This document shows, one piece after another, positions 51,743 through 64,000 of a DNA stretch of 64,000 nt. Position numbers and translations under genes: made by a program. Numbering within the stretch: position 1 is the first letter of the stretch; each line of letters opens with the position of its first letter. Source of the stretch: Wuchereria bancrofti (Eukaryota > Nematoda > Chromadorea > Rhabditida > Onchocercidae); assembly GCA_005281725.1 (NCBI GenBank), contig SSBO01000003.1, forward strand, positions 4,526,495-4,590,494, in the 5' to 3' direction. The notes beneath the pieces are model-generated. The model was not told the origin of the DNA, ran no database searches, and saw nothing but the letters and a program-made list of their open reading frames with translations.

Positions 51743-53805
51743 GTAAATGTGTTTTTTCTTTTCCATCCTTCCCAAACTATTCTGGAAAAAACAAAAATTT
51801 TACACTTATATTGCACTTTAACAAAACATACATAAAAAAGTTATAAGAAATAAAGGACAAATTTTTTGAAAATTTCATTTAAAAAGGTCAACCCTGACGC
51901 CGCTGAATAAAACTATCATTGCTGTACTTGGCAGACAGATGGGTAAGTAAGCCAGTCTTCTATCATCATTTACCATCCTGGCCAACACCTTAGAACTTTG
52001 CAACAAGCCATCAATCAGCGTATCTTTACATCGCAGAAAGTTCATAAATTTTCTGGTGCGAAACAAAAACACAAAAATACCAATTTCCTTGCAAATGAAT
52101 TAATTCAGATGAAATACATCTTGTAACCTGCAATAAATCAAAATAGAAGATAACGATGTTAAATAATCTAACTAATTTTATGACGAATAAAATGAGTTTC
52201 ATAAGCTATTCTAAATTCAATTATTTATTAATCGACCTGAGAAAATAACATTTTAATAGAGAGAAAAACAACACGCTAAACTCATTCAATATAGCTAGGA
52301 TTGGTAGATAGCCTCAAATACTTTAAAAAATTCTATTTGAAATTTATAGATTATTTCTTGTGAGATTTAAGTAATCTTAATAACTTATACATGAACTAAC
52401 TGTGGCGTAAAAAATTAGGTGATCAATTAAGAGATGGAGGATGATTTATAACTTACATATTCGACAGCAGAAGCTTAATTCAGGTTCACTGCTTAAAAAA
52501 TAATTAAAAGTCTCATACCTGAGGATTATTACCTGACTATTTCTTATAACTATGCATTATTTCTTATATTTAAATGAAGTAAATGAGCTTCTCGATTTTT
52601 CCGACTTATCCCCGCATAAAGTAAATTGAAAGGTAATATAATTCTTTTAATTTTAATATTCTAATAAATGTTTCCATAATGAACTTAAATTTAATAAATA
52701 AGCAACTAGATGTTAACAAAAAAAGAAAGCTAAAATGGTAGGAAAATAAGTAATTGTTATTTATATAATTGCTATTGTAATTTTAAAACATATAAATATA
52801 TTCAAAAAAGAAGTGATAAAAGCTGGACAGGTGCACAAATATTAGTTTGATAACAGAAACCGGTATATTTGTTATTGTAAAACAGAACGTACAAGTAAAA
52901 AATTTCAAGGATGCACAATATAATTTTAACGCTTTTATTGCATTGACTTCATTAAAAACTGGATAAACATTAGCACCATTTTTGTTATTGACAAAAAATT
53001 ATAAAATATGCCGGAAAGAAGGTAACAGTGATAACAAAACAAAAAAGGAATCGTGAAAATGATGCAATTAGATCGATATTTTAATAACACTAGATGAAAT
53101 AAAAAATATGGGTAGAATTTACAAAGTAGACGCAATGCTTTTTATGAAGGCCTAAACAGAGAAATATGAATGTTCAAGAGACATATCGAACTAGAAATTA
53201 ACATAATCACCCAGAAGATAAATTTCTTTTAACAAATATTTATAGAATTGATATATGATATTTCAAAAATAATGAAAATTTTTAGGGATTTAATCAGAAA
53301 AAAACAATTCACGAATGTGAAATATCAGAAATAAAAGAAAGTCGTCCAAGTAGTTTTGATAAAAATTTATCTGCCAATTCTGCTCACAATGGAAAGTGTG
53401 ACAGAAAGATTATGAAGCCAAAATTCACTCGATAATATTGAAGCAAATGTTACCGCAAATGAATCTTCAATAGCACAACGAAACGAATGGAGTATATAGT
53501 GTCAAGAGAAACTTTGTGTGTTTAATGAGTAACAACAGAAGTTTAAATTAATAGTTAAATATTAAGGGTCCAAAAAGTTCTGAAATGCTTACTAGATCAA
53601 AATACAAAAAAGTTGAAAATAATAAATACTGTTGTACTGAATTGTGTATGTGACATGAATAAGCATTGATCATTAACAGGTTTTTTCTGCAATCACAGAA
53701 ACTGAATACAATTCTGTCTTATTTGTTAATCATGAAAAGTAGTGGTCTATTAGCAATACTTATTAATAGTATCATTAAATGGGCTTATCATATTCCAATG
53801 GGACA

Positions 53806-54298
<493 letters not shown>

Positions 54299-54866
54299 TT
54301 ATTGATCCAAATACATTTCCATAAGTTACTAGTGACCAGATGGAAAAAATAAATCCAAAGTAAAAAAACACAATCCAAGATTTTCTAAAAGCATTTATTT
54401 TTATATGAAAATGTTTGACACCTAGATTTTTTTTGTTTACTGAGATACAAATAATAATATTCACCAGGTTCGATATTAACCACGGTCGCAAAATATTAAA
54501 ATGAAATCTGATACCTAAATAATATTTCTAAAATATTTCTACTGTATTATTCGTTTTTTAAAAGCATTTAGTTTTTACATGAAAATATATAAACTTATTT
54601 GGAATTTGTCTTAATAACAATTAGTGAGAAAATAAAAGCGAACGATGTTTACATAATGATGTAGCAAAATATGCTAAAGGATGTGCTGAGGTTATTGTTA
54701 AGGCACAATCTTCCATGATACGATATGATATAATGAATTAAGCATTATATACTGATAACTTCCCATCAAATGTTTTCCTGAAGTGAAATACGACACAATT
54801 AAGAATCCAGATAAGTCGCAATCATTGTTTCTACGTGTACTTCTATCTCCTGAATATACATATGTT

Positions 54867-54916
54867 TATGTGTGTGTGTGTGTGCCTGTCTGTCTGTTTG
54901 TCTGTCCGTCTGTGTG
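54867..54916 (+). repeat. GT and CTGT microsatellite
   Basis: TG dinucleotides pass directly into CTGT/TTGT/CCGT tetranucleotides, a compound microsatellite about 570 bases after the GATA array. Confidence 0.9.
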
Positions 54917-57900
54917 CCGTTCGTTCCAAAATACAAAAAAAAGATGAAATTTTTGAGAGCAATGAGTTTTTTCTTCTTTTTTGAAAAGAAACGAGTACGC
55001 ATTGGGTAGAAGTGACAATGAGATAAAGAAACAGGGAATGGCGATGATGGCGCCTGGCACTAGCAGAAATTCGCCACCGGATCGTTTCTGATTTTAAATT
55101 CCGTGGAAAAAATTTTTGGATTTTTTTATGAAACATAGCATGAGTAGAATTAGACTACGCTTAAGAATAAGGAATAGTGAACGAAGAGTTTTTAAAGATG
55201 AGATAATCAGGAACTGATCCAACCAAAAATTTTGTCACTTCAAGTTTCTGACCTTTTCTGAGTCGTTCTCAAATGCTAAAGCTGTTGTTTACGAGGCATA
55301 CTTTTTCCGCTACCTCTTTATTAGAACATATAATAAAAAAAGGTAGCTGCCAACAAGGTTAACCATTTTCATAAACATTTCTGGCTTCAAGAAAAGAACT
55401 TTTAAAAATTCCAAAAATCAGGCGCTTATTCCCCACTGTATTTTATACACATCAAAATTTGCTTTCAAATTTCAAAGCAAGAATTTTGGTTCCAGTAGCA
55501 AAAAGATATTATAATTTCATTTCTCAACAAAAACTGTTGTAGTGCTTAATACTTACAATGAAACATAACGTGATTTACTAAAAAAGGATCTGAATAAAAC
55601 GAAACAATTGAAAACCAATTATTGCGATACTGTTCATAAAGAACATTACATAAAATTAAAAGGAAACCTCAGAATATATTTAAGCTTACATATTTTTCGA
55701 AATTTATATTTTTTGTGCTTTTGTGCTTTTTCGAAATTGTGATTTATTAGAAGCTTCAACACCATAGATCCTTGATCAAACCAAAGCTGTAATTTTTAAT
55801 GCCAAAACGTTTCAGAATTCCAAACAGACATGACCAAGCAATGGAGAAGAGTGCTTAATAATTAAATTTACAAAAAAATTTCTGAAAGCAAGGGAATATG
55901 CCAAGTCAGAAAGTTCGGGAATGAACTCTAATCTCTTTCATAAGACGTATCACTTGAATTTTTGTGATTTTCCGAAATTCAAATTAGGAGTGAGACTTAG
56001 ATTTGGAAAGGTTGATTCGTTCAAACTCAAGATGAATGATTCAAAATAGCATCACAAAGCCGAAAGAAAGTCCTTCCCAATCAGATGACATCAGTTTGAC
56101 GAAACAAAATTTCTCTCTCCTGAATTTTTCCATTCGTAAACCAATGAAATAACATAACTTATCAAGTCATTATTTCTGATAACATTTTAGTGAAATGCTG
56201 ATTCCATGTCCAAACCGCTTTATGTTTTTCATTTAAATAGATGGCTTTTGATTCGCTATGGTGTCCACAGCATTTAAGCTTTCTCAATATGATTTTGTGA
56301 ATGAGTCATAGCGTTCCATTTCCGCTTGACAATAACTTCAGATTATTTTCAGCATACTTCCTTGCGCTAAAGTGATATGATGCCTCCACGACTCGTCAAA
56401 TTTCAGTTTTGAAACAGCTCAGTAAACCAATGATATATTTTTGCTGATCTCTGCCTCAAGTAATAGAAGAGTCATTCAAATTTTACTTTTTTAAAGTGAT
56501 TTCTTATCAATTAAAGTAGTGTCGCAAAAAATTTCATCAAACTGTTACAGTTGTTTAGCAGACGATTTCAAATCTTCATGCTAATTTCAAGAACACTAAT
56601 TCACTGTCCTTTAAGATGTCTAGCTACTAACAGCGTTAATAGTAACGGGATAGACAAAATTTAGGAACGATAGTTGGAAATTTCAACTGCCATTATGTTT
56701 TCTAAGACTTCTTTAAAATCTCTCAATAGAAAAATTAACTGCTGAAATTTAAGTTTATCATAAATCAAAGTAACGAGAAAAACGATAACAGAGGAACATG
56801 CAAAAGAAAATCTTGGTGAATTTCAAAATTACAATATGGAGCTACGGGAAGATCATATGCTTTTTAAATTTAAAAGAGGGAATTCGTTTTCGGAAATGAA
56901 GAAAATTATAAGGAGATTTGAACAATGTATGATCTATGGAAAATTAAAAAAATGTAAACCAGCCTGCCTACTGTTCCTTAATGGTCCTAAAAAATTAGTT
57001 ACTTAAAAAGCGATGATTTATTATCGTTTTATATCTTTCAATACAATTCTTCATTGCCTACTGTTATGTGTTTGCTAAAAAAATGTTTCAGAAATTTTGT
57101 TCTCAGAGATGACTGACGTATATTACTTAATTGAAAAGTATATGATGATGACCCATAAAAATTTACTTTTTTAAACCTTTCAAGGAAGTATTCAGATTGT
57201 TAGAAAAACTGAATGGTTCGTGTCAAAAAAATTTTTTTCTAAATAATTCACAAATGTTCCATGCACAACAATGAATTTTTGGAATTAAAGTGTGTAAAAT
57301 GTTATTGTTATTGCAAATCTTCGTACGACCGATGAGCAAAATAGTGAGGTGACCAGTGCAGGCACATAAACCAAAGAGAGTACTGCTTCAAGATGAAAAG
57401 TGCTCAGGTAATCCTACTATTGATTCAACGATCACGGAAAAGTCAGTGATCACAAAAGAAAGTTATAGAAGATTTTATGGATAAGAAGGAAATGTAAATT
57501 CATTAGCTGAGAGCTTCTACAAGAAACCAATCGCCATTTCTTTGAGACGTTAGAAATCATTGCTCTATGAAGCAATGTGGCTTTGCCCCATGTCAGCCAG
57601 GAAAAAAATTCCAAAAATTTTTTGCTGAGTAAAAACGGCAGCAGCGGCAGTTACACATAATTCGACGCCAAGCAAAAACGATAGGCACATATGGATGGAT
57701 GCAGGCAATTCGCTACAAAAAATCGTTTAATATGGGTACAGAAGAATGCGCACTCGTCCCTTCTCTTTTTTCCTCTTTGCAGTAGTCGCCAGCTTCATTC
57801 CCATTATAGCCCCGAACTCCTCCGTCTTCAACGGCCTACCTCGACAACTCCATCCTTTTTCATTCTTTGTTCCACGTTTGAAAGAATAGCTTAAGAATTG

Positions 57901-60900
57901 AAGGATTATTACGTGTATAGTGAAAAAATCCTTCCCTCGTCCGGACAAAAAATCCATTTTTGAAAACTCGCTTTTTAAGCGGAAAAAAAATCCAGCTAGC
58001 CGGCAAATTGTAGGTATCAGAGCTCAGAGTTCCGACAGCTACTTTTTCTCAACATCGCTTGCCTTGCCTCGTATCACTTCAGACCAGTAGCAATAATAGT
58101 GGCACAAATCGCCTTCTGCACCCCTCAAAATGAATAAATCACAAAAAAATCAAACAATCCAAGGGCATTTTTTGATTGAATTACATCCTTTTTTCATCTT
58201 TTTACGCTCACAATCAAAATTTATTATAACGAAAAATTTCTTTTGGACTTTCTGAAATTGTTGGAAGAAAGTGTGTTGAGGGTATTTTTGAAGTGACAGC
58301 TACTTTTCATTATGAATTCTTCTGTAAAAAAAAAAAAGCAATCAGCAGCCACTGTTTCTGATTACTTGTGTGATTTACTAGCTATGTAGAAGCTATGTAA
58401 AACGAAAACACTAAAGTTGGAGATGATCATTTCAAAATATTAAAGCAACATAATAGCAGATTGATAATGCAGGGAATAAGCTAACTTGGAAAGAACTTTC
58501 TTTCTCGATGTCTGGATAATTAGTAGAAAAATTCTAAAAAATTCTAAAAAGGTTAGAATTGTGTCCAGTAGTCCTCCAGATTATCAATATCATGAACAAT
58601 GTTAAAAAATAGTTGGAAAGTAAGGGAAAGGGAAAAAAGTTTTTTTCAAGGACGGTGACCCCTCTTCAATTTTCAGTCCCTCTTAAAAAAACAGGCGGAA
58701 AAACTGAACAGTTGGTCATTCATTTGACTATGCTGAGAGGGTAGTGTAGGCGGATTTGTTCAGCATTCGTTGGGGTCAACTATTAAAGAGCTGGAGCTCT
58801 CTGGTCAAATTCAACATCTCTCATCAAATTTAATACTCCATCTTTCCTTCCTTCTGTAACTCGACCTCTCTTGTATTCCGTTTTCCTATTCCAACCATCC
58901 CATAAATTGGGTTTTTCATCTTCGAACGATCGAGCAAACAAATTCCAAATGGAATGATTGCCACAAAACAGCTGACTTCCTGTTTTTCCTAATTCTCTGC
59001 AACTCACTATTTCCAATCTCTATCTACCTAATCTTCGATTTCCAATGCTCTTTCCAAATCTCTGATCACTAACCTTTCTTGATAATGGTCATTTAATTTA
59101 AGCTGCCCAAGAAAGGCCAATTTACGTCTGTTGGAAAAAATTTTGCTCTCTCATACATCAAAAATGATTTAACCAAGTCGCAATCTGCCCACTACTGTAA
59201 TGCACACGCTATCAGAAGGTCTTTCGAATACTAATATGAGTGATACCAATTTACATGAACCTAAAGTAACCTCTTTTAAACTAATTTATCCGTAAGTTTT
59301 TACTTCTCCAAAATTATTTATGTAGTGAGAAAGGAAAAAAAGGTGGAATATACCATGTTTTTTACTCCTTTCATACTTTCTAACTGTGAGACCAATAGGG
59401 TCTCCATAAAGCGGAAGGTTACGTATTCCATCTAAAACGGTTCGATATCTGGTTTATCACATGAACGCAGGTGTGCAGTAGTGATAACAGTACACGAATT
59501 CATAAACATGAGCAAAGTGAATGAAATGTTACAAGCGTAAAGTTTCAAAATTGGAAGATGTCGTTTTATAATATCAAAGGTTAATTAGCAGAACAAGAAA
59601 ACCGAAATGTGATTTTGTATCTTATCGAACAGCAAGATCTGTACCTTACCTTTTGTCATTCAAGTTTGAACTATAAATGTATTGTCTATTTTTTAATTCT
59701 ACAATTTTGTAATAATTCACCTTCTTTATCTTATTTCAAAATAATCAAATGCAATGGCAAAGAAAAAAAACTGAAAGATGTATCTGTTGTAAAAATTTGC
59801 ATTTGTGATCGCTTTACAAGGAGCAATTGGATCAAATGGTAGTAGTCCTTTACTTGCACTTCATCTTACCGCAAAAAAACTCTCACCTCCCAGATGAACT
59901 TGACCTCTACCCAACTCTTTTGCGATCAGCTTTTTTACACGGATGCTTTTTTACACGGATCGCTTTCTCTTCTGAATCCTTCACAGCATAACAACTTTGT
60001 AATAACTTTACACTCCTGTTTTCTTACGGAAAAACTTAAACGTAAAATTTAAGATTTGTGTACGAAGAAAAAGAGCAGCAAGATCAGTTGGTCCTTTTTA
60101 CTATAAGAATAAAATAATATTATAAAAATTGTCGCATTTCTTAAAGACGAAAGTTTTTTAAAAAGTCAGAAAGTTTCGAAGTCATACGCAAACGATGCAC
60201 AGCCGATGAGACAGAAGGTGGGTACGTTTATATTCTAAAGTTCTCTGTTGGGTGTGCTGATGAGCAACAATAAAATGGTATTATTTGTAAAATGAAAACA
60301 AATATTAAACATAAATCATCAGCGATATCTATGTATCATGCAAGCAAAAAATCAGATGCCAAAAAATACCTGTAAGTCCGATTTTTCCGAGATTCTCTGC
60401 AATTTGATCGAAAAATGAAATTCAGACAGTGTTGCTTTCTATTCCTTTAGAACTGCTTTAAAATTGAATGCCTGAAAAATCCCAAAGTTGATCTTTTCTA
60501 CAAATGTATTCAAGCTGTGATTGAAAATATTCAAGAATTCAACATTATTTGTCTTTTTACAGTTCGTATGCATGTGTTATTTGAAATTTTGGAAAAAAGT
60601 AATTCGAAAATCACATTGATTCTAAAGGAGCTAAAAAATGCAAAATAAGCAATCTCATAGATTTCAAGTGTTGTGTCCTCTGTAATATTGATTTGTGGCA
60701 GTGATCTGTTGTTTTCATATATAATGGGGTGCTGACAAAGAAATGAATTCGCTTCATTCCAGTTCCACTTCTATATTCCTTGGCTGATCGCAACAGACTT
60801 CTGACCAATGGCTCAACGCCAATCTTTCTAACCACTATTTCATTTTTTTTACATTCGTGTAATTTTTTTTTACAGATATTTGTCATCACTGCTTTCAGCG

Positions 60901-61356
60901 TAAAAGTATAAGGACACCCACCATATGAGTGACAATAAGCAAGCAAGAAGGTTGGAGGTGGAGCGACTAAATTGGAGGCGGCGCCAGAAAGTCTCCGAAA
61001 TCATTCATTGGAGGATGACAACATTTTGCTGAAGTTTTGGTACCATATACCATTTAGACAACCTATCGACAAAATATGGATAAATTTCTTATTTGGTATT
61101 GAATTTCAGTGGTAACTATTTAGAGATGACTTTCATTCAAATTGTCGGAATATTAATCTCTGCAACCATGCAAATATGGCATTTATATGGTATTTGGTCA
61201 TCAAGGGCATGCACAATATGTACATCTAGAATACAAAAATTTTGATTTCGAAATCAGTAAAACTTCTTAAAAATTCCTATCTAATATATATGAAATCCGG
61301 AAATTATAATTTCATGATCATTTTAAAAATGTGGTGTATTTTGATGAACGTGATTA

Positions 61357-61420
61357 GCTATTGGAAGTTGGGTCATTTGAAACGCGACTAGTTATTGAAA
61401 GTTCGGTCATTTGAAACTAT
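61357..61420 (+). repeat. 34-bp imperfect tandem duplication
   Basis: The two copies share GCTATTGGAAGTTGGGTCAT-like and GTTATTGAAAGTTCGGTCAT-like openings and the word TTTGAAAC. Confidence 0.7.
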
Positions 61421-61595
61421 GTCTGGAAAATCTAGAAAAACAGATGACGTATAACTCGAAGTCCTTCCTAACTTGATTCCATGGAAAAACAGCATTGACA
61501 CAGAAGTTTTGTCTGCCATAGGTTTTATATTTAAATTTCTTTTAGTTCTGAATAAATATGATTGAAGCTAAAATAAATTAAAATTGGTTGGATCA

Positions 61596-61988
61596 ATGAA
61601 ATGTTATGAGCAAATCCTAAATTTCTACACAAATGAAAATCTAATGAAGAGTGAATCTGATGAAGAGTACACTAAAGCACAAAAATTAAGCGGTTTCCTA
61701 ATTTCAGGAAAATTAAATGTAGGTATGATTTTAATTGAAATAATTGGAAAATCGATTAGAAAGCATTCGAAAAATAGACTAAAAAATTACTGTAACAGCT
61801 GCATAAAAACGTCGATACGCGTGCTCCCTGATTCACACTACTCGATCACTTCAACTGAAAAAGCAATACTTCAGCGCAATACCATTCTCAGATCTCTTCA
61901 AAAATTCGAAAAAAGCTGTTTTTCGATAATCTTAAATAAAAAAATTTTCGATAACAAAAAAAGAATGAACAGTCTCTTTCTTGATTAA
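61596..61988 (+). CDS. Unassigned single-exon open frame, 130 residues
   Basis: The longest non-repetitive uninterrupted frame in the right half of the window. It starts ATG AAA TGT TAT and ends TAA. The protein is basic and Ser/Lys/Ile-rich, with words such as KSESDEEYTKAQKLSGFL and KHSKNRLKNYCNSCIKTS, no signal peptide and no known motif. In DNA this AT-rich a 130-codon run can occur by chance. It may be a gene, an exon or a remnant. Confidence 0.25.
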   Translation: MKCYEQILNFYTNENLMKSESDEEYTKAQKLSGFLISGKLNVGMILIEIIGKSIRKHSKNRLKNYCNSCIKTSIRVLPDSHYSITSTEKAILQRNTILRSLQKFEKSCFSIILNKKIFDNKKRMNSLFLD

Positions 61989-62631
61989 AAGCTGATTATA
62001 AAGGTATTCTATAATCAGGCAAGTAAATGGCACAAATAACTTATTAACAATATGTTTTCAAGCGCTGTCATCCGGTATATAGTTATAAGTGCATTATCTT
62101 CCTGAAATCTGGGCAACTTCGACCTCTTACACTTTTTCCTTTTATATAAAATTTTGGTTTAGGTCAAAATGCTGATTCGGTGCTGGCAGTTTACATTGAT
62201 ATCGAAGGGAAAAAAGGGTAATAAACTTTCCGATATATAGCATGAAATAAACGCTCTGAAAAAATTTTGAAAGCAGTAATTTTTATCACTTACGAATAAA
62301 AAAAAAATAAATCTACGCTTCTTTTAGAAGCGACAGTTTAAAAAAACAACAGTTTTCTAATGAATTGGTTTTTTTTTTTCAACCATATTTTGATATATTC
62401 ACATTTATGACGAATTTCCAAATTTCGACTTAAACTTCTTTCAAGTGCTTTTGCTTTATCGTCTGAATTGATGTGGGATTTACAGCCACTATTTGTAGCA
62501 ATTTAAATCGACAAATATATGAAACCAAAATTAGTTCGTCGCTGATTCTTCATTGAACTACCGTTGTAAAATCAATGATACCAAACGTGTTCTGACTTTT
62601 TGGCTTATTGCCTGATGCTTTACAGGTAATA

Positions 62632-62880
62632 TTAAAATTTCCTAAACTCTTTAGAATGCAATTTTATCAAAAAGGAAAGAACACTTTGAAAGAATCTTGC
62701 TAAGGAAGAGTCATTGTAATTACTGTGCTCCAATTGCGCTGTTTCTACAATTCCACTATTGCTACAGTACTTGTCATTTAAATCTGTTTTACTTTTTCGA
62801 GGCTTGATTTTCTGGACGAATATACTTTCGTCTCTTTGTAAGATACTGTAAGAAAATTTTGATGAGTCAAATATGGCCAT
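62632..62880 (-). CDS. Unassigned open frame, 82 residues
   Basis: It starts with a true ATG (MAIFDSSKFSYSILQRDE) and ends FRKF plus TAA. Composition is mixed and protein-like (KIKPRKSKTDLNDKY). It converges with the 61596 frame. No splice partner or family was seen, so it is a low-confidence candidate exon or small gene. Confidence 0.2.
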   Translation of the reverse strand: MAIFDSSKFSYSILQRDESIFVQKIKPRKSKTDLNDKYCSNSGIVETAQLEHSNYNDSSLARFFQSVLSFLIKLHSKEFRKF

Positions 62881-64000
62881 TACCGAAACCTAGTAAATCT
62901 TATCCTTTGATAAACAGAGCATCAAACGTAATTTATAAAAAAGATCGCAGAAGCATGGTGTTTTAGATAAATTAATTCATCAGTTATTTTCGAACCAGAC
63001 TCAAAATTTGCCTCAGTATAAATAAGTAATTATCTTCTCCCGGAATTGCAAATTGGAAATTTTGAGACTTATATAACGTTTAATTTCTGATATTACTAGC
63101 ATTATCATATAGAAATAGAGTATTTGGAAGTTAAAAAAATACTTTTTTAGATAATGACGTATCGAAGGTCAAATCAATGAATTTGAATTTAGGAATAGAA
63201 AGGTGTAGAAAGCGCTACCCATTCAACGATATGGAAATGAAATGAAAACCAAACGGTCACTGATTCTCTCTCTTATATTGCACTGGTCAGTGAAAATGAA
63301 AGCAAGTGAGAGAGGAATCTAGTTAAAGGTGCCTCATTTCTACAGCCTGACCCCACCCTTTCGAATTCTATTGTAAGAGTTGGAATAAGTTCTGAAAAAC
63401 TGTATAAATTAGGGGTAAACATCAATGGTTAAAGAGAGATACAAAGAATATCGAGTAGAAGCAATGTGGCAGACATAGGTAGACAACAAAAACTATAACC
63501 GCTTGTTAGTTTTCGATAAAAAACTTTGACAAGAAAGTTTTAGAACGAGAGAGCAGAAAGATACAATAATGAAGGATAGGTCAGCCTTGGAGCGATAATA
63601 AAAAGTAACAGCATAATGATACTAATTAACCGCGGTAGAATCACCGCAAATTCAATCTTCTTCCCGTGCTGTCAAAAATTTGATTAGAAAAGCTTCAAGA
63701 AATTAAACTTTATCTCCCATACTTTCTCGAAGCTTTAGTCACTGAATTTCATTTAAATTTCTATTCCGATATTATAATCTCAATTCATAGAAGTGTACAC
63801 TCAATTCACAGAAATAAATTCACAAATGGAATTTCTATGTCAACGGTGCTCGAATTTGAGCCGTGAATAAAAATATAGATCTATGTAACTGAAATATACA
63901 CTTATTTAAAGTTATTTGTCTACTTTCGTTATCCATAATATTACATCAAATAGGAACTTTATTGCAATAGAAACAACATTTGATTTGAAGTAAGGAAAGA

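Larger units (their letters stand above)
36490..53805. other. Long gene-poor region upstream of the zinc-finger gene
   Basis: Over 17 kb without a convincing gene on either strand. Open frames rarely exceed 110 codons and show AT-driven composition. Contents recognised: a purine-rich, relatively GC-rich patch at 37.1-37.7 kb, a 31-bp triplicate at 38807, trinucleotide repeats near 44.5-44.8 kb, a GAAT run at 47175 and a GA-rich run at 51701. Distant exons or regulatory elements of the zinc-finger gene could lie here, but none can be pointed to. Confidence 0.5.

Noticed and set aside
58783..59016. Minus-strand 77-codon frame with mixed composition
   Set aside because: No ATG at the start, no acceptor, no homology recognised; the chance level in this region cannot be excluded.
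60611..60946. Minus-strand 111-codon frame with GGCPYTF and Cys/Lys-rich words
   Set aside because: Considered as a transposase remnant, but no catalytic motif or terminal inverted repeat is visible and no splice context supports it.
60925..61029. Plus-strand short frame starting MSDNKQARRLEVERLNW
   Set aside because: It looks mildly coding but is only about 35 codons, with no convincing donor or partner exon.

Overview
This is a eukaryotic, AT-rich window with the gene structure of a nematode. Exons are short, introns begin GT and mostly end TTTCAG or TTTTAG, some acceptors lie just upstream of start codons as for spliced-leader addition, and the encoded proteins resemble nematode families. 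The style (medium introns, AT-rich spacers, many small simple repeats) fits a spirurid or filarial worm, but genus-level placement is inference.

Layout: (1) 1-4210, plus strand: the 3' part of the splicing factor CWC22 (LET-858 in C. elegans), 13 exons, cut by the window edge. (2) about 5.1-8.5 kb, plus: an SH2-plus-kinase non-receptor tyrosine kinase of the Fes/Fer-like group expanded in worms. (3) 12.9-13.65 kb, minus: a small proline-rich protein with PPxY/PPY motifs. (4) 16.3-19.7 kb, minus: a complete 11-exon DNAJC11, a mitochondrial cristae-associated J protein. (5) 20.0-20.2 kb, minus: a tiny reading frame interrupted by an in-frame TGA. (6) 22.1-24.4 kb (perhaps to 24.85 kb), minus: a divergent PP1-like Ser/Thr phosphatase. 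(7) 25.1-27.1 kb, minus: a single-pass membrane protein with a Ly6/activin-receptor-like cysteine-rich ectodomain and no kinase. (8) 29.75-36.5 kb, minus: a 17-exon transcription factor with eight C2H2 zinc fingers.

From 36.5 kb to the end (about 27.5 kb) no convincing multi-exon gene is visible. The stretch holds simple repeats, including a GATA tetranucleotide satellite of nearly 500 bp, small tandem duplications, a purine-rich and relatively GC-rich patch at 37.1-37.7 kb, and a few unassigned open frames. It lies upstream of the zinc-finger gene, so it may hold distant 5' exons or regulatory DNA of that gene (inference).

The genes do not form one pathway. Adjacent same-strand pairs (membrane protein then phosphatase; small frame then DNAJC11) are spaced closely enough for nematode operons, which is untested. 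The points most worth checking are the in-frame TGA, two GC-AG introns, a kinase activation loop with no tyrosine, a kinase-less receptor-like membrane protein, and a possible 14-nt microexon. Exon models were built by hand from reading-frame and phase continuity; no alignment or RNA evidence was available.
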